A model generated the notes under the pieces. It was not told where the DNA came from. It was given only the letters and a program-made list of their open reading frames with translations, and did no database searches. Below, piece by piece: positions 22,081 through 35,964 of a stretch of 64,000 bases of DNA. The stretch is from NCBI GenBank assembly GCA_017163975.1, contig JAFFSR010000136.1, positions 10,165,501 through 10,229,500 on the forward strand. The letters are read 5' to 3'. Position numbers and translations under genes: made by a program. This DNA comes from Anastatus disparis (taxonomy: Eukaryota > Arthropoda > Insecta > Hymenoptera > Eupelmidae). Within the stretch, counting starts at the first letter, position 1; each line of letters begins with the position of its first letter.

Positions 22081-24400
22081 TAAAGAAGTGCTAAATACTG
22101 TATATAAGTAAGAAATATCGTTATAAGATTCTAAGAGTTAAGGTCATTCTTGGCAAAACAAAGGAAAAAAAATTCTTTTATTATTGGATTTTATTGTTAT
22201 CATATAATATCGTTAATTCAATTTTAATTATTATTTGAAATTAGTTATCTTATACAATATTATAAATGAATCTTACCTTGGTAAAATCTGTCACGCTTAA
22301 AAATAAACCGGTTTTTATTTAAGCGGTGCCGCACTTTTTAGATGCAATATCTTTTTAAGTTTTAAAACTTCTGTTTAAGTGTATCTTATTGAAATTGTAG
22401 GATTTTTATTATTATTCCAACGTTATATCCCATTACTATCTTTACTCATATTATGTTGATGCGTATATAGTTGAGATTAAATTAAACGTACCGATTCTTT
22501 TTCTTTTTTTGAAACTTAAGAAACGACGCGATAAAGTATGTTATCTACGTTTATACTCTTAGTTTTACGTTAAAAATTTGAACTTTACAACATGTTTAAT
22601 GTGCAATAAAGAATTTCATATTTTTTTATTTTTAATATAAAAAAACGTACGAAAATTTTAATTACAAAAGCTAATGTAATTTGTAAGAAAGATTCAATTG
22701 TGATTTTTAGCACTGCTGAACTCAAACGAGAAACTTCAACTTATCAGTAAGACTCCTTGGGCCTAAATATATATAAAGCAAGTAGTTCTTAAAGAAAAAA
22801 AAACGCTGAAGAGAAAAAAGAAAACAAGCAAGATCATGAGGAAGAAAAATGAGAGCTCACGATGTTTGATAAGCTCTTGAATGCGTGTATATACGCGAGT
22901 ACAGCGCGTGACCCCTTAACTCGAACTCTCTAAAGTCTTTGCACTATCTCATCTCTCTCTCTCTTCTTTCTTTTATACTATCATCATCACACACGCTCGT
23001 CGCACGATTCGTGTTAACCGCATCTTGTGCATCTTTTTTTCTTCTTCTTTTTATTAAAGAGATGTGATCTCATTGTAGGGAAGCAAATGTTTGATGAAAA
23101 AAAGAATTAAGAAAACGATTACGTGTTTACTTTGTATAAAGACGATTAATGATCGTTTGATGATGTATTATGAACATATGCGTCACTTTTTTTTATGAAT
23201 TCTTATATGCATTTGTTATTCTATTATATCCGTACATTTTTTAAAAATAAAGATAGCATATTTCAAATAGAATTTTTCGATGATTCAACGTTTTTCAATT
23301 TGCGAAATTGGCGATTTGATAAGGGAAAATTCAACACGGCGATCTTTGTCTCGTTGAGAAAGATTTTCATTTGAAATATATACGTAATGAAATCAAAATC
23401 TATTCTAATTAAGGTAATTAACCGCACTTGAGATAAAGTGGAATTATATTAGCATTTTAATTGGAATTAGCTAGTGCTGATTCAAGAAAATTAGAACACT
23501 TTATTAATATACATAGAATTTTTTTTTTACTTTTTTAAAGATCTACTTATAAAGTTTATTAAATAACAAGATGGCCATAATCAAGACTCTTAAAACTGTA
23601 TCATTAATAAAAGATCGTAATTAAAATTTCTAAGTAAAAAGAGCGTGAAATTAACAATTCGATTATTTCACCTTTCAGCTTGAATTTAAAGTGAAAGTAT
23701 ATGAATTATTAGAAATAAAGTACGCCGTAAAGAACAATTCTAACAGTTAATTTTGTTATGGAGTTGGATTTAATATGCATATTGACTTGTAGAATATCGA
23801 TTACCGTAAAATTATTATTTCAAAACCAAAGTATATAATAGTTTAACAGTTGTAAAGTTGTCAACCTAAGGCATAATTCGTGTAGCTCGTTTGAAGAATA
23901 AATAATTTTCATTTTCTCTCGGCTGGGGATATATATCCCCATTACCATTGTCATAAATAATTTACTCGATGGCTAAATTATACATTCGTCAATTGAAATT
24001 ATTCAACATTAATATAAATATTCATGAATTTTCAAATGGAAATTTGGAAAACTTAAGAGATCAAAGAGCAAAAGAGAATGCGAGTGTTACGAAAAAATAA
24101 ACATCTTTCTATTTTTTCTTTCAATATTTATAAAATATTGTCCAATATCCTTCAAGACCATTAATTTATAACGTTAACAATATAAAATATTGTTAACGTA
24201 ATAGACTAATGGTTTTGAAGAAAAATTTGATGAAAAACTTTTTTTCTTCACACCTAGTTTAACTATTAGAATCTTTAAGGTTCTTATCAATAACGGCACT
24301 CTTGTGGATAAGTTTGTTCACGGTAAAACGTTACGCCCTTCAAAGTTAAAACTTAAGTGAGAGGGTATTTCATACAGATATATATGTACACGTGACCTCG
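22081..24400. other. AT-rich stretch with a small GA/CT patch and a hairpin
   Basis: Mostly AT-rich; a CT-rich/CG patch sits at about 22900-23040 and a 71-nt hairpin at 24150-24220. On the minus strand CCAAG|GTAAGA at 22272 is donor-like but lacks a clear exon. Confidence 0.5.
24150..24220. repeat. Compact inverted repeat (hairpin), about 34-bp arms, 3-nt loop
   Basis: The left arm starts CTTCAAGACCATTAATTTAT. The complement of the right arm starts CTTCAAAACCATTAGTCTAT. Both end ACGTTAACAATAT around a three-base loop. About 5 mismatches in 34. It is pre-miRNA-sized, but I recognise no known miRNA. Confidence 0.6.
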
Positions 24401-26120
24401 ACTGAGAGTAATGTTCGCTTATCGGTTATACAGGGTGTCTAAGGAACAAATCAAATGAAATAAAAAACCGAGAGTAAAGTATGAAAGAAAGAGATGCAAA
24501 AAAATGTATATATACATACATATCTGAAAGTTTGAACCCTCCTTGTGCAAAAGCGCTTTGTGTCTAGACGCGAGGGTAAAATTTGCGAGAGTGTAAGAGA
24601 AAGATGAAAACAGATTAAATGAAAGTATAATATGTTATATGTGTGCGACTGTGTGTGTATGTGTGTATGTACAAGAGAGAAACGAATGAAGGGATGGAAA
24701 GTTTAGAAAAAGCTAAGCACATATAGAAAGAGAAGAAAAGGAAAGTATATACCTACGCTCCCTTCACATACACAAACACACACGTACACAAACAAGTTAA
24801 GATTTTATGTTTTTAGGGACGAGATGTATATATACATTTTCGGTCCTGAGTCCATGACCTTTCTCTGTCTCTCCCATCGCCTACGAAACAAGAAGACCTT
24901 GTATAATCTGAGCCTGCGCGCAGTATCTTTCTCCTTCTCCTGCCTTTCTTCTTTTTTTCTTTTATTTTTATTTTTGTTTCAGGATCAGATGTTGATGACT
25001 GAAACAGCATGGTCAAAAACTTTCTGTTCTTTTTATAGAGCACATATTATACTTTCCATTTCTCTTTGGTTATATATAGAAATATATGAGATATACAGTC
25101 GTATAATGTATCAACATGAGAATACTGAGATATTTTAGAATATAAGCAAATTATGCTGCCTTTGTGTACTGCCAAAATTTCAAAATTCTGGATATACAGT
25201 ATTTTCTTTCAGCCAAAAACTTTGAAAGCGGTCCTGAAATTCAAGAAAATAAGAAGAAGAAGAAGAAGCTTCTTATGCCACTCGCATTAAAGAAATAAGA
25301 GCAAAAAGATTATTGAGGTAGCTCTTTCACGCTGTGTGTGTATACACATTGCCAAGAGTTCTGGATTTTTCCCATATACATACATATATATATCTATATA
25401 TGAACGTATCGTATACACATACAAACCATCCAGAAAACATTGGTCCGTTGTCGAGTATATATGGAGACTTGAAAAAGAGCACATGCGAGAGAGCAAGCGA
25501 GCGAGCTTCAAGAGCCTACTACTACTGTTCGCGCAAAGACCTTCTTCTTTTTTTTTATATTCTCTCTACACTTGTTACCTTTTCGAGCTTTTTATTATAA
25601 TAGCTTTGTTTTATTTTTTTTCTTCTTTTTATGTATAAGGAAAGAAGTATACGTGTCACATATGTTGACAAATGTAGGCAAAGAGGTGTTATCTTATAGA
25701 AGATTTAAAGAGACAGAGAGTCTTTTGTATGTTTTGCCATTCGATTAACGGATTCCCCCTCGGACTTTATTCTTCTTTATTTTTAGCTTTATATACACAC
25801 GTATATACATATAATAGTGTACATCGCATTAAACGTCGATCATGATGTATATAAGCTATGTTGTATTTCACGGTGTTTTTTTTCTTCTTTTTATCTGAAA
25901 GATAAATGTATATATGAGCGCAATGTCTTTATGTTGGTTTATTAATGTGTTAGCATGGTTCAGTAACCCTCCGTGACTCTAGTTTAAACAGTATATGTGG
26001 TTGTATGTGTGACTGTGTATGTGTGAGAGAGTAACAACGAAGCAACTTGAAAGAAACGAACACTCGCTCTTTGGGGTTCACTCTTCAACGCTTTACCAAC
26101 TCTCCACACACAAGATCCAA
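24401..26120. promoter_or_regulatory. Long island with TATACATA, GAGA, CA/TG and GAA tracts
   Basis: Repeated TATATACATACATAT words occur near 24510 and 25375. There is a TGTGTGTATGTGTGTATG tract near 24650, (GAA)n at 25250-25268, and CG-containing words such as GCGCGCAG near 24920. It ends in a TG/GAGA-rich patch at 25980-26035. No supported ORF. ATACAGGGTGTC at about 24429 resembles transposon end sequences, but no partner end was found. Confidence 0.3.
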
Positions 26121-28900
26121 TGAACGATATTATACTTTTATGCATGTATAAATGCATGTAAATTCATATATAATTTGGTAATTAATTTGGTTCTAGTTTT
26201 TCATTGTATTACCGACTTTTCAACACCCATAGATGAGAGTCGTATACTTGCTATCCAAAAGCGAATACATTTATTGAGTTATCGATTTTAGCTGTTACTA
26301 AAGTGAATTTTAAATAGCGACAAGATTTCACATTATTAAATTTGTAACTTAATGTAAATTTTGAAAATCTAATTAAACGCGAATGAATTATAAATAATTC
26401 TTAAGTTTTTCTTTTTGTATAGTTTAAAAGTATAGTGTTAAGATTCTACTTTATTTAAATATTTAAAAAAATATCCTAAGCTATATACATTTAATGAAAA
26501 ACGCTAAAATCTAACAAGTACAAATGTCTAGTTCAAGGCTTCTAAAAAAAAAATTAATGCTAAGCATATATGCTCATTAAATTTTCTTCACGACAAATAT
26601 GTAGTATAGAAACGTAACGCATTTAATATATATTTTTTTCTAGCAACGAATCTGCTGAATCTTATAGTTTAATAAAAGAAAATGCAAATAAAATTATTGT
26701 AATGCGTTTACCTTATTCAGCACGGCTTACCTTTTTCCATGTAAATGGTATAATTCTCATTATACATCATAAAATTTGCATGAGGAATAATTTTGTTGCA
26801 TCATTTTTCTCGGCCTCTGTATAAAATAACAATTGCTAAGAATTGCTATAACGGTTTATAAAAATTTTTTTCTTTCCTTTCTATTACTACAATTTCCATG
26901 TACACCCGGAGTCGACAAATACGATTTACTTTGTATTCAAGGAAATGGTTATTTTAAACAAGTATAATACCAATCACACAGATTTGTAATTGTAATGAGT
27001 GTAAAAGATAAAGTTTAGGTGCTATGAGATTCGTATAAACAGTTAGTAATTAATTATGTAATTAATCTCTCGAACAAGTATAAAAAATCTTATAAAAAAA
27101 AATTTTATTTCTAATGAAGAGGAATCTGAGAAATCGGAGATTGATTAATTTTTTACATATACATTAAAAGTATTAGCAATTAAATAAGACGTCTATTATA
27201 TTTTTGACGATCTGAATAATTCATAATATAAAGTGGTAATTTTTATGTTTTTAAAAGATTGTAATTATATTTTAATAGCTCTTGAATTATTAAATTCATA
27301 GTAGTTATTTAAACATTCTGTGTAATTGAACCTTTGGAGAATCTTATGTAAAAAATTTGTTAAAGTTTTTTTAAGACATTAAATTAATTATTTGAATAAT
27401 TTTTAGATTTTTTTTCTAGGATTAATTAGCATAAAAAATTGAATTAATAATTAAATCATGCTACAGTATCTAATCAATATTAAAATCTCTACTTCAAAAA
27501 CGATTTTCTTCAAGGTTTAAAAAAAAAAGATTTTCTTAATTATACTTAATTTTACTGTACACATAATAAGTACGTTGTCATTGCTTTTAAAAACTCACAA
27601 TGAAACTCAAGATTGGAAATGATATGAAATTATATAACAAGAAAAACATTTTAGATATAATAATTTAAAAATTGAAACTTTTGAAAATTTTTATCAAAAT
27701 AATGTATTCTAATTTTTTTATACATTCGTATAAAAAATTCTCTTTTATTATAATACAGCCAATACTTTTATAAATATTTAGATCTAAAAATACTTTTAAT
27801 AACAAAATAAATCCTTTTAAATTGACTCCTTATAACTATACAATAAATCTGTCTTATTTGCACTAACAACAATTGTCAAGAAAAAAAGTATATCTTGAAT
27901 CGTGTTGAAAAGTGGATTATAAAAAATATATAGATTCACATAGCAGTAGGAGATAAGAAGAATAGATTTAATATTAAAAAAAAGAGGAGCCTGTTGGTAA
28001 AGGCGCGTCTTGCTAGTCAAGTTAACGGTGAATTATCGCAATATCTAACAGAGACAATAAAGAAAGTGCCTTCATAGAGTCATGAAAGCTATTTTTGCCT
28101 TGGGACGAGTCACACGAAAAGTCGTGCTCGCATTTATTTATCGATTTTTATGAAAAATTTTTCTCTTTTAGAATATAGCATCGTAAATGACTTTAAATAT
28201 CTCAATCCCTTGGAGCGCCACATTTTCCAAACAATGAGATTCTATATTTTTTACATACACAAACATACGTTTTTTTTTATTTTATGGAAATTTAGACGCG
28301 GTGTCCAAGGTTGGAATATTTTTTTATACATTTTGTGAAAAGAGGAAAGCGAGGTCGAACATTGATTTATAGAAATTTCATTATAGACAATTTTTATGGT
28401 ATTGTTGGTCTAATATGGATACTAATGTAGAAGAATTATAATTTTAACAGTTTTAATTTACCGAATACAAAGTTGTTTGGAATAATAACAAAATTTTGGA
28501 CTTATAAAGAAAAATTAAAAACACAAAATAATCTATTTTGAAGTTGATGTATTCAACTATTAAAATTAATAGCTGGTGATTCATCATCCAATTGAAATTA
28601 ACAACTAATAAATTAATATTTTGTTTAATTAAAGCTAGCAGAATTTTAATATCAAATGAAAAGAAAGGAAAAAAAATGCTTTTTAAATTCATGTACTTCT
28701 TTTGTTTATTTTATGCTGTCGTATTTTTTTCTCGAACATATGTTCTTACAAAATCTAGAACGGTATTTAACGGAGTATTTTATTTCGTTGCTAATAATTA
28801 TTTCACTACTACATTAATATACGTTAAAATTTAAAATCAAGCCAACAAGTGTCCAAACGAAAAGCTATTAATTAACATACACCTAAAGATTCTTAACAAG
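26121..28900. other. AT-rich intronic stretch
   Basis: Nothing recognisable. AAAAAG|GTAAGC near 26728 on the minus strand is donor-like but without an acceptor or exon. Confidence 0.55.
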
Positions 28901-29240
28901 CCACAACTTCTTTTAAATCAACTGAAAAAGCAATCAAACGTATATATATACACACAAAAGTATAAGATGTAGTAAAATCTCACATCTGTTGTAAATCGTA
29001 TACACGCACTAACACATCTATATGTACAGTTCGCATATTCTATTTTGGTCGAGAAGAACATTTTGTGCGTAACTCTAACGTTCCAAGATGCCGTATTGGG
29101 ATGCTCGGGTATATAGGAGAGCCGGATGCTGCTGAAAATCTCTCAAGATCACACACAGTAGGCAGTAGCCTCGAGTGCTGACATTTCAGTGAATATATAT
29201 GTATAAAAGTGTCGCACGGTACAAGAAGACATTACGGTAC
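28901..29240. promoter_or_regulatory. Higher-GC patch with TATA-like box
   Basis: GGGTATATAGGAGAGCCGG near 29108 resembles a plus-strand TATA box in a GC-richer, repeat-free setting extending to about 29190. No associated exon or ORF. Weak promoter candidate. Confidence 0.2.
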
Positions 29241-30427
29241 TTATAATGCTTTAAATTAAGAGAGCGACTTTTTTTCGCGCACCTTTTCCGGCATTCAAAA
29301 TCATGCGGAATTATAGCCACTGAATGGAATAATTGTTTTGGATTAGAGTTACATATGCTTTTAGATTTTACGTCCAAGGAGTGGTTTTTCTTTTTATTTT
29401 TGCGTTGAAGATTCACGGTTGATTTAGCATCGGTGATTAGAATTTGATATTTATTAGTGGGCCTCAAACATATACTTTAAATTCTGTTTAATCTTTTTTT
29501 GAAAGTTTAAGAATTTTTAAAATTTAATATAAAATATGATCAATATCAGTTGCTTAAAATTATTTCTGTTTAATTTTCATGGCATATATTATTGTTATTG
29601 TTTCGGAAAGAAATATTTAATAAACTTAGCTGTTGTTTTCAACTGATTAAAAAATGATGAGTATTCTGAACGTTTTATAATATGTCCTATTAGAATCAAT
29701 GGATTTCAAATTCTATCCATGAACTTTGTTTAGAATAAAAAATAAGCACAAAGAACCAACGGTTTATAGAGCTCTTAAGAAAATTTTCAAAAGATTTAAG
29801 ATATGAAAATTTTCTAGTCGAGTAGCTTTTTTTCGAAATCGTGTCCTTGTACTTACATGTCCACGCGTTTGGCAAGCGTCTGTACATATGTAGATTTAAA
29901 AAAACAGCTAACAAGATGTTGATTTATAGTGATTCTTTATTATTTTGCTTATTCATGCTTCGTGACATAAAGAAACAAATTTTCCTTAACATTGATACTA
30001 TTCTTTTTATAATAGCGTATTATACTCATTTTTTCTAATGCAAAACTTATTTATAAATTCAAAAGGTTTTCATTCGGCGCATGTGTACTAAAAGTGAAAA
30101 CGTAACAATGAAAAGTATATTTACTTCCGTATAGTCATTCTAGTCATTTTATATCGAAGGTCTCATATACATGAGTATTTAATTATCTTTTTAAAACATC
30201 ATGTATCGTACGATGATAAAAAATCAGGTTGAATACATAACAAAAAATATGAGCAATTTAATTTATCAAAACATCAAAATTATCAAAAAGAAAATTAATT
30301 TAATTGAAATCCACGCCCTTAATTTTGATAATGGCTTTATCTTTTTTTTATCCAAACATACGTTAACGAGAAAGAGAAAAAAAGCATAAAAAAAGTCAAC
30401 TAGTTAATAGACTTTATTCACTTCTTG
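29241..30427. other. AT-rich intronic stretch
   Basis: Nothing recognisable. Confidence 0.55.
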
Positions 30428-30450
30428 AAAAAAAAAAAAAAAAAAAAAAA
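30428..30450. repeat. Poly(A)23 tract
   Basis: 23 consecutive A residues on the plus strand. No retroposed gene or SINE head is recognisable upstream, so it is treated as a simple repeat. Confidence 0.9.
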
Positions 30451-31290
30451 TCCTTGGACTAAACCCTTGTCAATAATCCCTTTTGAAGCAAAGAGCTTAT
30501 CGAAGAGAGCTTTACTTATACATACACGTTCGCTCTTTTTTTCACACTAATATACAAGCCAATGTCAACGATATAAGAAGGGAAGGTAATGATGTGCGTC
30601 ATCATCTTCTTCAACGGATAAATTAACCTTTTTTCTCTTCTTTTTCGTATTTCGTTCTCACTAATTGCATCTCCCTATAATACTTCACTTGTCTATATGT
30701 ATACATGTACTATCCATACACGGCAATGTTTCAAACCTTTACGTAATGATAGAGCGGTTGTATATGCGCGCGCGTGTACATGCATCGATGGGTATTATAT
30801 ACGTTAAAAGTCACTTTTTTTTATGTAATGCAAGAGGCTTAAAGCTATGTTATGCGAGAGTCTACATACGTAGATATATACATCCCGTCATAATTTCCTT
30901 GTATAAAGTGTATACATGTACATACGTAAGCGCATATTCGAAAACTTCATCCTATTCATATTTTGGTATTTTTTTAATAAATTTAACTTATATAAACTTT
31001 CATTTTGTATTTATGGACTTTTAATTTGGCTTTTATTTGACAGATGATTATGTTAGTCTGCCAATTTGCTTTTGCAAATAGATTCAGGCATATATATATG
31101 TATATATATTTGATTTATATCATTTTGTTTTAGACGTTAATAGATGATAGGATAATGAGGTATAATATAGAGAATAATGTTTGTTCTATATTTGTTACTT
31201 TCAATTAAACTTTATTACATACATACATCCACACGGGCTAATGGGTATATAACCTACGCGCGTGTGTAGGCGTGTATGTGATTGTATTTA
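30451..31290. promoter_or_regulatory. Mixed island with TATACATGTACA and CGCGCG words
   Basis: Contains GCGCGCGCGTGTACATGCAT near 30768 and CTACGCGCGTGTGTAGGCG near 31253, among TATACATA tracts. Alternating purine/pyrimidine runs could adopt Z-form DNA. Role unknown. Confidence 0.25.
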
Positions 31291-34200
31291 GAATATCGAA
31301 TAAATGAGGAATTATTTGAATATTGTACGATGATTATCTTTTTAATATGATTTGAATAAATCTTTATTTTAACTTTTGTAATGAATTTTCAATTTTAAAT
31401 GCATAGATAAGAAAATTTTCGTTTCTTCTTTTTTCTTATTTAAATATAATGTATTGATTTTCGAATTTTCTAATGAATGCCTTTTGCATTTAGATAACAT
31501 TAAAGATATACATTTTATAAGCACGTAAATGTGACTATGAAATGTAAATAATTTTAATGAATTTTAGCTAGCACAGTAACGTTATGAGAAATACTAAGAA
31601 TGTTAAAAGTTTTTAAATTTTATGTTCTTATAATCGTTCATTTATCTATCGAATACGAGTATTGGTTACATGAAAATAATTCATACTTTTTATTTGAGAT
31701 ATATTTTCAATCTCCTTTTATTATCGTTAAAAAAATTTAATAATTTAATTACCACTCTTATAAATAACTTTTGAATAAAATTTTGAAAATATACGAAAAA
31801 TTATGCCTTTTTCAAACCATCTATACAAATTTCTTTAAACCCTAACTACTGATCCAATTTAGAGCAAGTGAAAAGCGAGATCTTTCAACATTTTTTTTTG
31901 TCTATATATACAATTCCTTTCTCCAGTGAAATTCTTTCAGCTGTAACTCAAGAGCTGCATAAAAGAAAATAAAAAATAAATGACTAACGCGCGAGTTTGA
32001 AAGAGTGTGATTTTGTTCTTTTTTTTGTATTTTATATTGACGAGTAATTAGCACGGATGTGTGCACAGGATGTAATGACGGTATATATACTTCAATACAA
32101 GACTAAGCAGAGCGTGTAACTCCTCTTTGCGATCTTGTTATAATAAGCGTGCCACGCCTCCTCACATTTATTGTACGTGTGCACTTGTGCATTAGTTACT
32201 TTAAAGCTTCTTTATATACTACACTCAAATTGGGATGATGAGCTTTTTTTTTATATATATTTTTACTTTTTATTTGTATACGGTATGCGCAACGTCTAAA
32301 TTATCATTATTAATTCATTGACTGATGAAAAAAAAAAGGGGAAGAACATGAAGGTGCAGGCTAAACCTATAGTTAAGTGTAAAGATTTTGCTTTCTTTTT
32401 ACTTCTTTAAGAGAAACTTTGTTTTAACATAAGTGGTAGTTACGCGGATAGATATAATTTGTTTAAGGACGTATTTATAAGCATTATTGAAGATTGCTCA
32501 GATTATAGAAATTCATGTGGTACTTTACGGTATTTATAATTAGATATCAATGCCAGTTTAGTTGCATTATATTTAGTCGTTTTATTTAAAGATTTTTAAG
32601 TTTTTATAATTAATTATTAATATTCAGCTTTTTATATATAATAAGTTTTTTTACTTTAAGAATGCATTCAATATATCTCGAGCATTTACGTCAAAAATTA
32701 TTTTTAAATTAGCGATAAAATAAATATTTCATAAAAAAGAAGCTGAAGTTTAATAAACAAATTGTTGAGTTTGATTAGTCAATGTATCTTAAAGATAAAA
32801 ATTCCAGTTTCAAAATTTTATAAAAATTTCCATTTTATTTAAATTTTAACATTAATTTTCAAAATAGATAGAACTATAATAATGTTAATTTTTCAATCAA
32901 CATTCATATTAATATTAAAAATAAATTATCATTTTTCCAAGTATACACGCGCCAATGTAAAAGGGTATGATGTAATAAGCAGGCAACTGTATACCGACAT
33001 CCTGTATAAAGCAGATAATAATGTTAATTATACACGCTGTCAATCAAAAAGTTTTTACAAGTATTTTGTTACATTAACTAACGTTTGCTTTAAAAGCTAT
33101 CGGATTGCTGATTTTATAGCTGTGCATGTAACGATAGAGTATTGATTCTCGAGTATAGTGCTACGCGAGCTTGAAAGTTCTTACATTGAAAGAAAATAAA
33201 TGCAAAAAGATAGATAAAACTTTCTGATTAAATATGTTCTTCTTTTCTTTTATTTTTTTTTCTTTTATTAAATGAAAGAAAGTTTTAAAAATGAAGTTGA
33301 ATAGAATGGTTAAACGGATGCAGTTTTATAGTAATTTGACTAATACTTTGAATCTTTTTAGAAAACTTTATAGCGCTGAAAAAAGGTTCCTTTTTAACAA
33401 TTAAAGCAATAGTCTTTTTTGACGAGTAAAAATTATATATATTTTAATAATTATTCATACACATTTCAGTACAAATATTAAAGATTTTTTAAATTTAATT
33501 TTGAATATCTTATTAAAATTAACTTCTTGTTAAGAAATTATTAAGTATTAAGAAAACATTTTCAAAGCATAAGTTTTATTTTTCATTTATCAAAATATTT
33601 CCCTTCGTGTCATAAGCACAAAAGGCACGAGGCGCATCTTTCTATTACCGCAGAATAATATTGACCGAAGCTTATAAGGCTTTTTCTCTTTTTTTATGTA
33701 TATGTATATACTGCGAACAGTAAAAATGAATAGAATAATAAAGGTCATGTGTAAAACCACGAGTGATATTATAAAAAAAACCTTATTCATAAAAAAAATA
33801 ATAAAGGATACCGAAGAGTTTAAAAAAAAAAATAAAGAATGAGAAGATGTATAATGTCAAGGCTGATGTTTATTGATTGGATAGTATATGAACGGCTAGG
33901 GACAGGCACGTTCACTAATACAAACTTATAAGAAGGAGATTCTGGTATATACGACAACGACATAGACTCAAGCACGACACATGCGTGTGTTTATCGACTG
34001 GGACTCCGTATTGGATTCCCTTCTTTCCTCTTTGTCTTCCTCGTTTTTGCCTCCGTCAAATCTTTGTCTCAACTCTCGTTTTTCTACATATATCTATCTT
34101 TATTGTCCTTTATTTTATCTTATTTTTCCCCTATTTCTTTTGGTTTTTTTCCATAGAGATACTTTTTATATTTGAATATTATTTTTATTATTTGAATATA

Positions 34201-35765
34201 TGTAAATTTTTGTCTAGCAATTAAAAGAAGGATGTTGATTCTTTAATATGTTAACTTTATTCTCTGTGTTTACATTGTGAAAAATATACTATTTTAATAA
34301 TGGTACGTGTTTTTCGGTATTAAAAATTCAATTAAAATTTTATTTCTTTTATCTTTAAGTGAGAAGATACACAAGATCAAGTTAATATAAAATCCTGAAT
34401 ATTAAAAGTTAATTTTTTAAGTTTCCATTTTAATATCAGCATATATAGAAATTTATTAATGTTTTAATGCTAAAATCATAAACAAGATTGAATTGATTTT
34501 TAAAATTTTTTACGACTACTAGCATTATAAAACTTACATTTTTGCATTAAATATATATTCATAAAATAAATATAAATGTAATCTTATGAACAAAATATAA
34601 GATTTTTGGTATTTTTTTTAAATTAAAAAGAAAAAGATATAGAAAATCGAGAATAATTCGTATTTAGCAAGACTTTATCATTTTATACATAATTATAACT
34701 ATAAAATTTTACCTACAATGAATGTTAAAATTACCACGATCTTTGCGGATCCTAATTTATGCATTGTCGTGATTATACAAAGTTTTATAGTGCAAACTTT
34801 TAATAATCCCAAAGATTTAGTTAGATTAAACTTATCGCGAGCTTCCTTTGACTTTGGTCTCGAATAACTTAAATATTAAAATTTAAATATTTTTTGTAAA
34901 AGAAAGCGAAACATCTTACCCATCTAAATGGCCAAGTGTTTTCAACATATACAAATTGTAAACTAGACATAACCGTTATTTATGTAACGTACATATAATT
35001 TTGACTATCTTCTGTTTTCAAGCATTTGTTTTTATGATATAAGTCAAGTGTATATACATACACACATATATATGCACGTATCAACATTGAAAATGTCGAG
35101 GACTTTTGTACGCGTACCGATTGAATTTCTTTGTGACACTCGCTTACGGAAGCTTGAAATACGATGCCCCGAGCTGAAGAAGCTTTAGAAAACTTTTTAG
35201 AATATTGCAGTGCAATTTTTTTTTCTTTACCATTCTCTTAAGGTTGTATCTTTTGTTTCTTATATATATATTTTTTCTTATATGCACTCGCTCAAATTTC
35301 TTAAGTCTTGCACAATTCATTTGTACGGATTTGGATGACTTATTTTAAGAATTTTTTTCTCGTGTGTACCGAAGATTTTACAAAACTTTAAGTTAGCTTG
35401 TTACTTTTAGTTTAATAAAGGTACTTTGCAAGTTGTATAATTTAAATCTCAGATGGATTAATTAGTCTAATGCTTAAAAATTTAAAAAATATAGTTCTTG
35501 TTAAAAAATATTACGAACGTAATATTTAAAACTAAAAAATTATTCATTTAACAAATTTAAAAAAAACGCAAGGTTAATGAATAATTGCTTTAAAGAAAAT
35601 TTTTAATATCTTTCGTGTCATGTAGTAATTATTTTAAGCTTTAATTATTTAAATTAGTATGATAATTTCTAATGGAGCTGTTATTTTTATAACAATTATT
35701 TGATAAAAATTGATAAATTTTATTAAATTTTAAAATTTATTTATCTAGGGTTTATAATATACTTA
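31291..35765. other. Mostly AT-rich intronic stretch
   Basis: No supported gene. Slightly more complex patches occur at 31980-32250, 32940-33190 and 35030-35200. The word CTGTATACCGACA at 32987-32999 recurs at 57948-57960. Confidence 0.5.
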
Positions 35766-35837
35766 CTACTGTTGTTTTCGGGTATTCAAAGCTGTCATTG
35801 TAAGTAGAGAATAACTTACCTGAAACAAAAATGAAAA
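35766..35837 (-). promoter_or_regulatory. atos: Recursive-splicing ratchet point 1 with 53-nt cryptic exon
   Basis: The minus strand reads TTTTTCATTTTTGTTTCAG|GTAAGTTATTC. A pyrimidine-rich acceptor directly abuts a consensus donor, with the junction between 35820 and 35819. A second strong donor, CAGTA|GTAAGTATA, follows at 35766, defining a 53-nt RS exon (35819-35767). In Drosophila, ratchet points in long introns have this juxtaposed 3'/5' site form and use a downstream donor for exon definition. It lies 22.5 kb upstream of the first coding exon of atossa. The motif is seen in the sequence; its use in splicing is inferred. Confidence 0.75.
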
Positions 35838-35912
35838 ATATTATATTATAATAATGTTAAAAATATCGCAAATGTTATATAAATATTATATATAATAATT
35901 TTTTTTTAATAT

Positions 35913-35964
35913 TAAACATAAATATGTATAATAAATAAATATTTATTATACATATTTATGTTTA
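35913..35964. repeat. Perfect 24-bp-arm hairpin upstream of ratchet point 1
   Basis: The left arm begins TAAACATAAATATGTATAAT and its exact complement ends ATACATATTTATGTTTA, with a 4-nt centre. A partial imperfect extension continues outward. In the minus-strand transcript it sits about 93 nt upstream of the ratchet acceptor. AT-only, possibly a foldback relic. Confidence 0.8.

Noticed and set aside
24429..24440. ACAGGGTGTC as a transposon terminus
   Set aside because: It resembles common element ends, but no inverted partner or target duplication was found within several kb.
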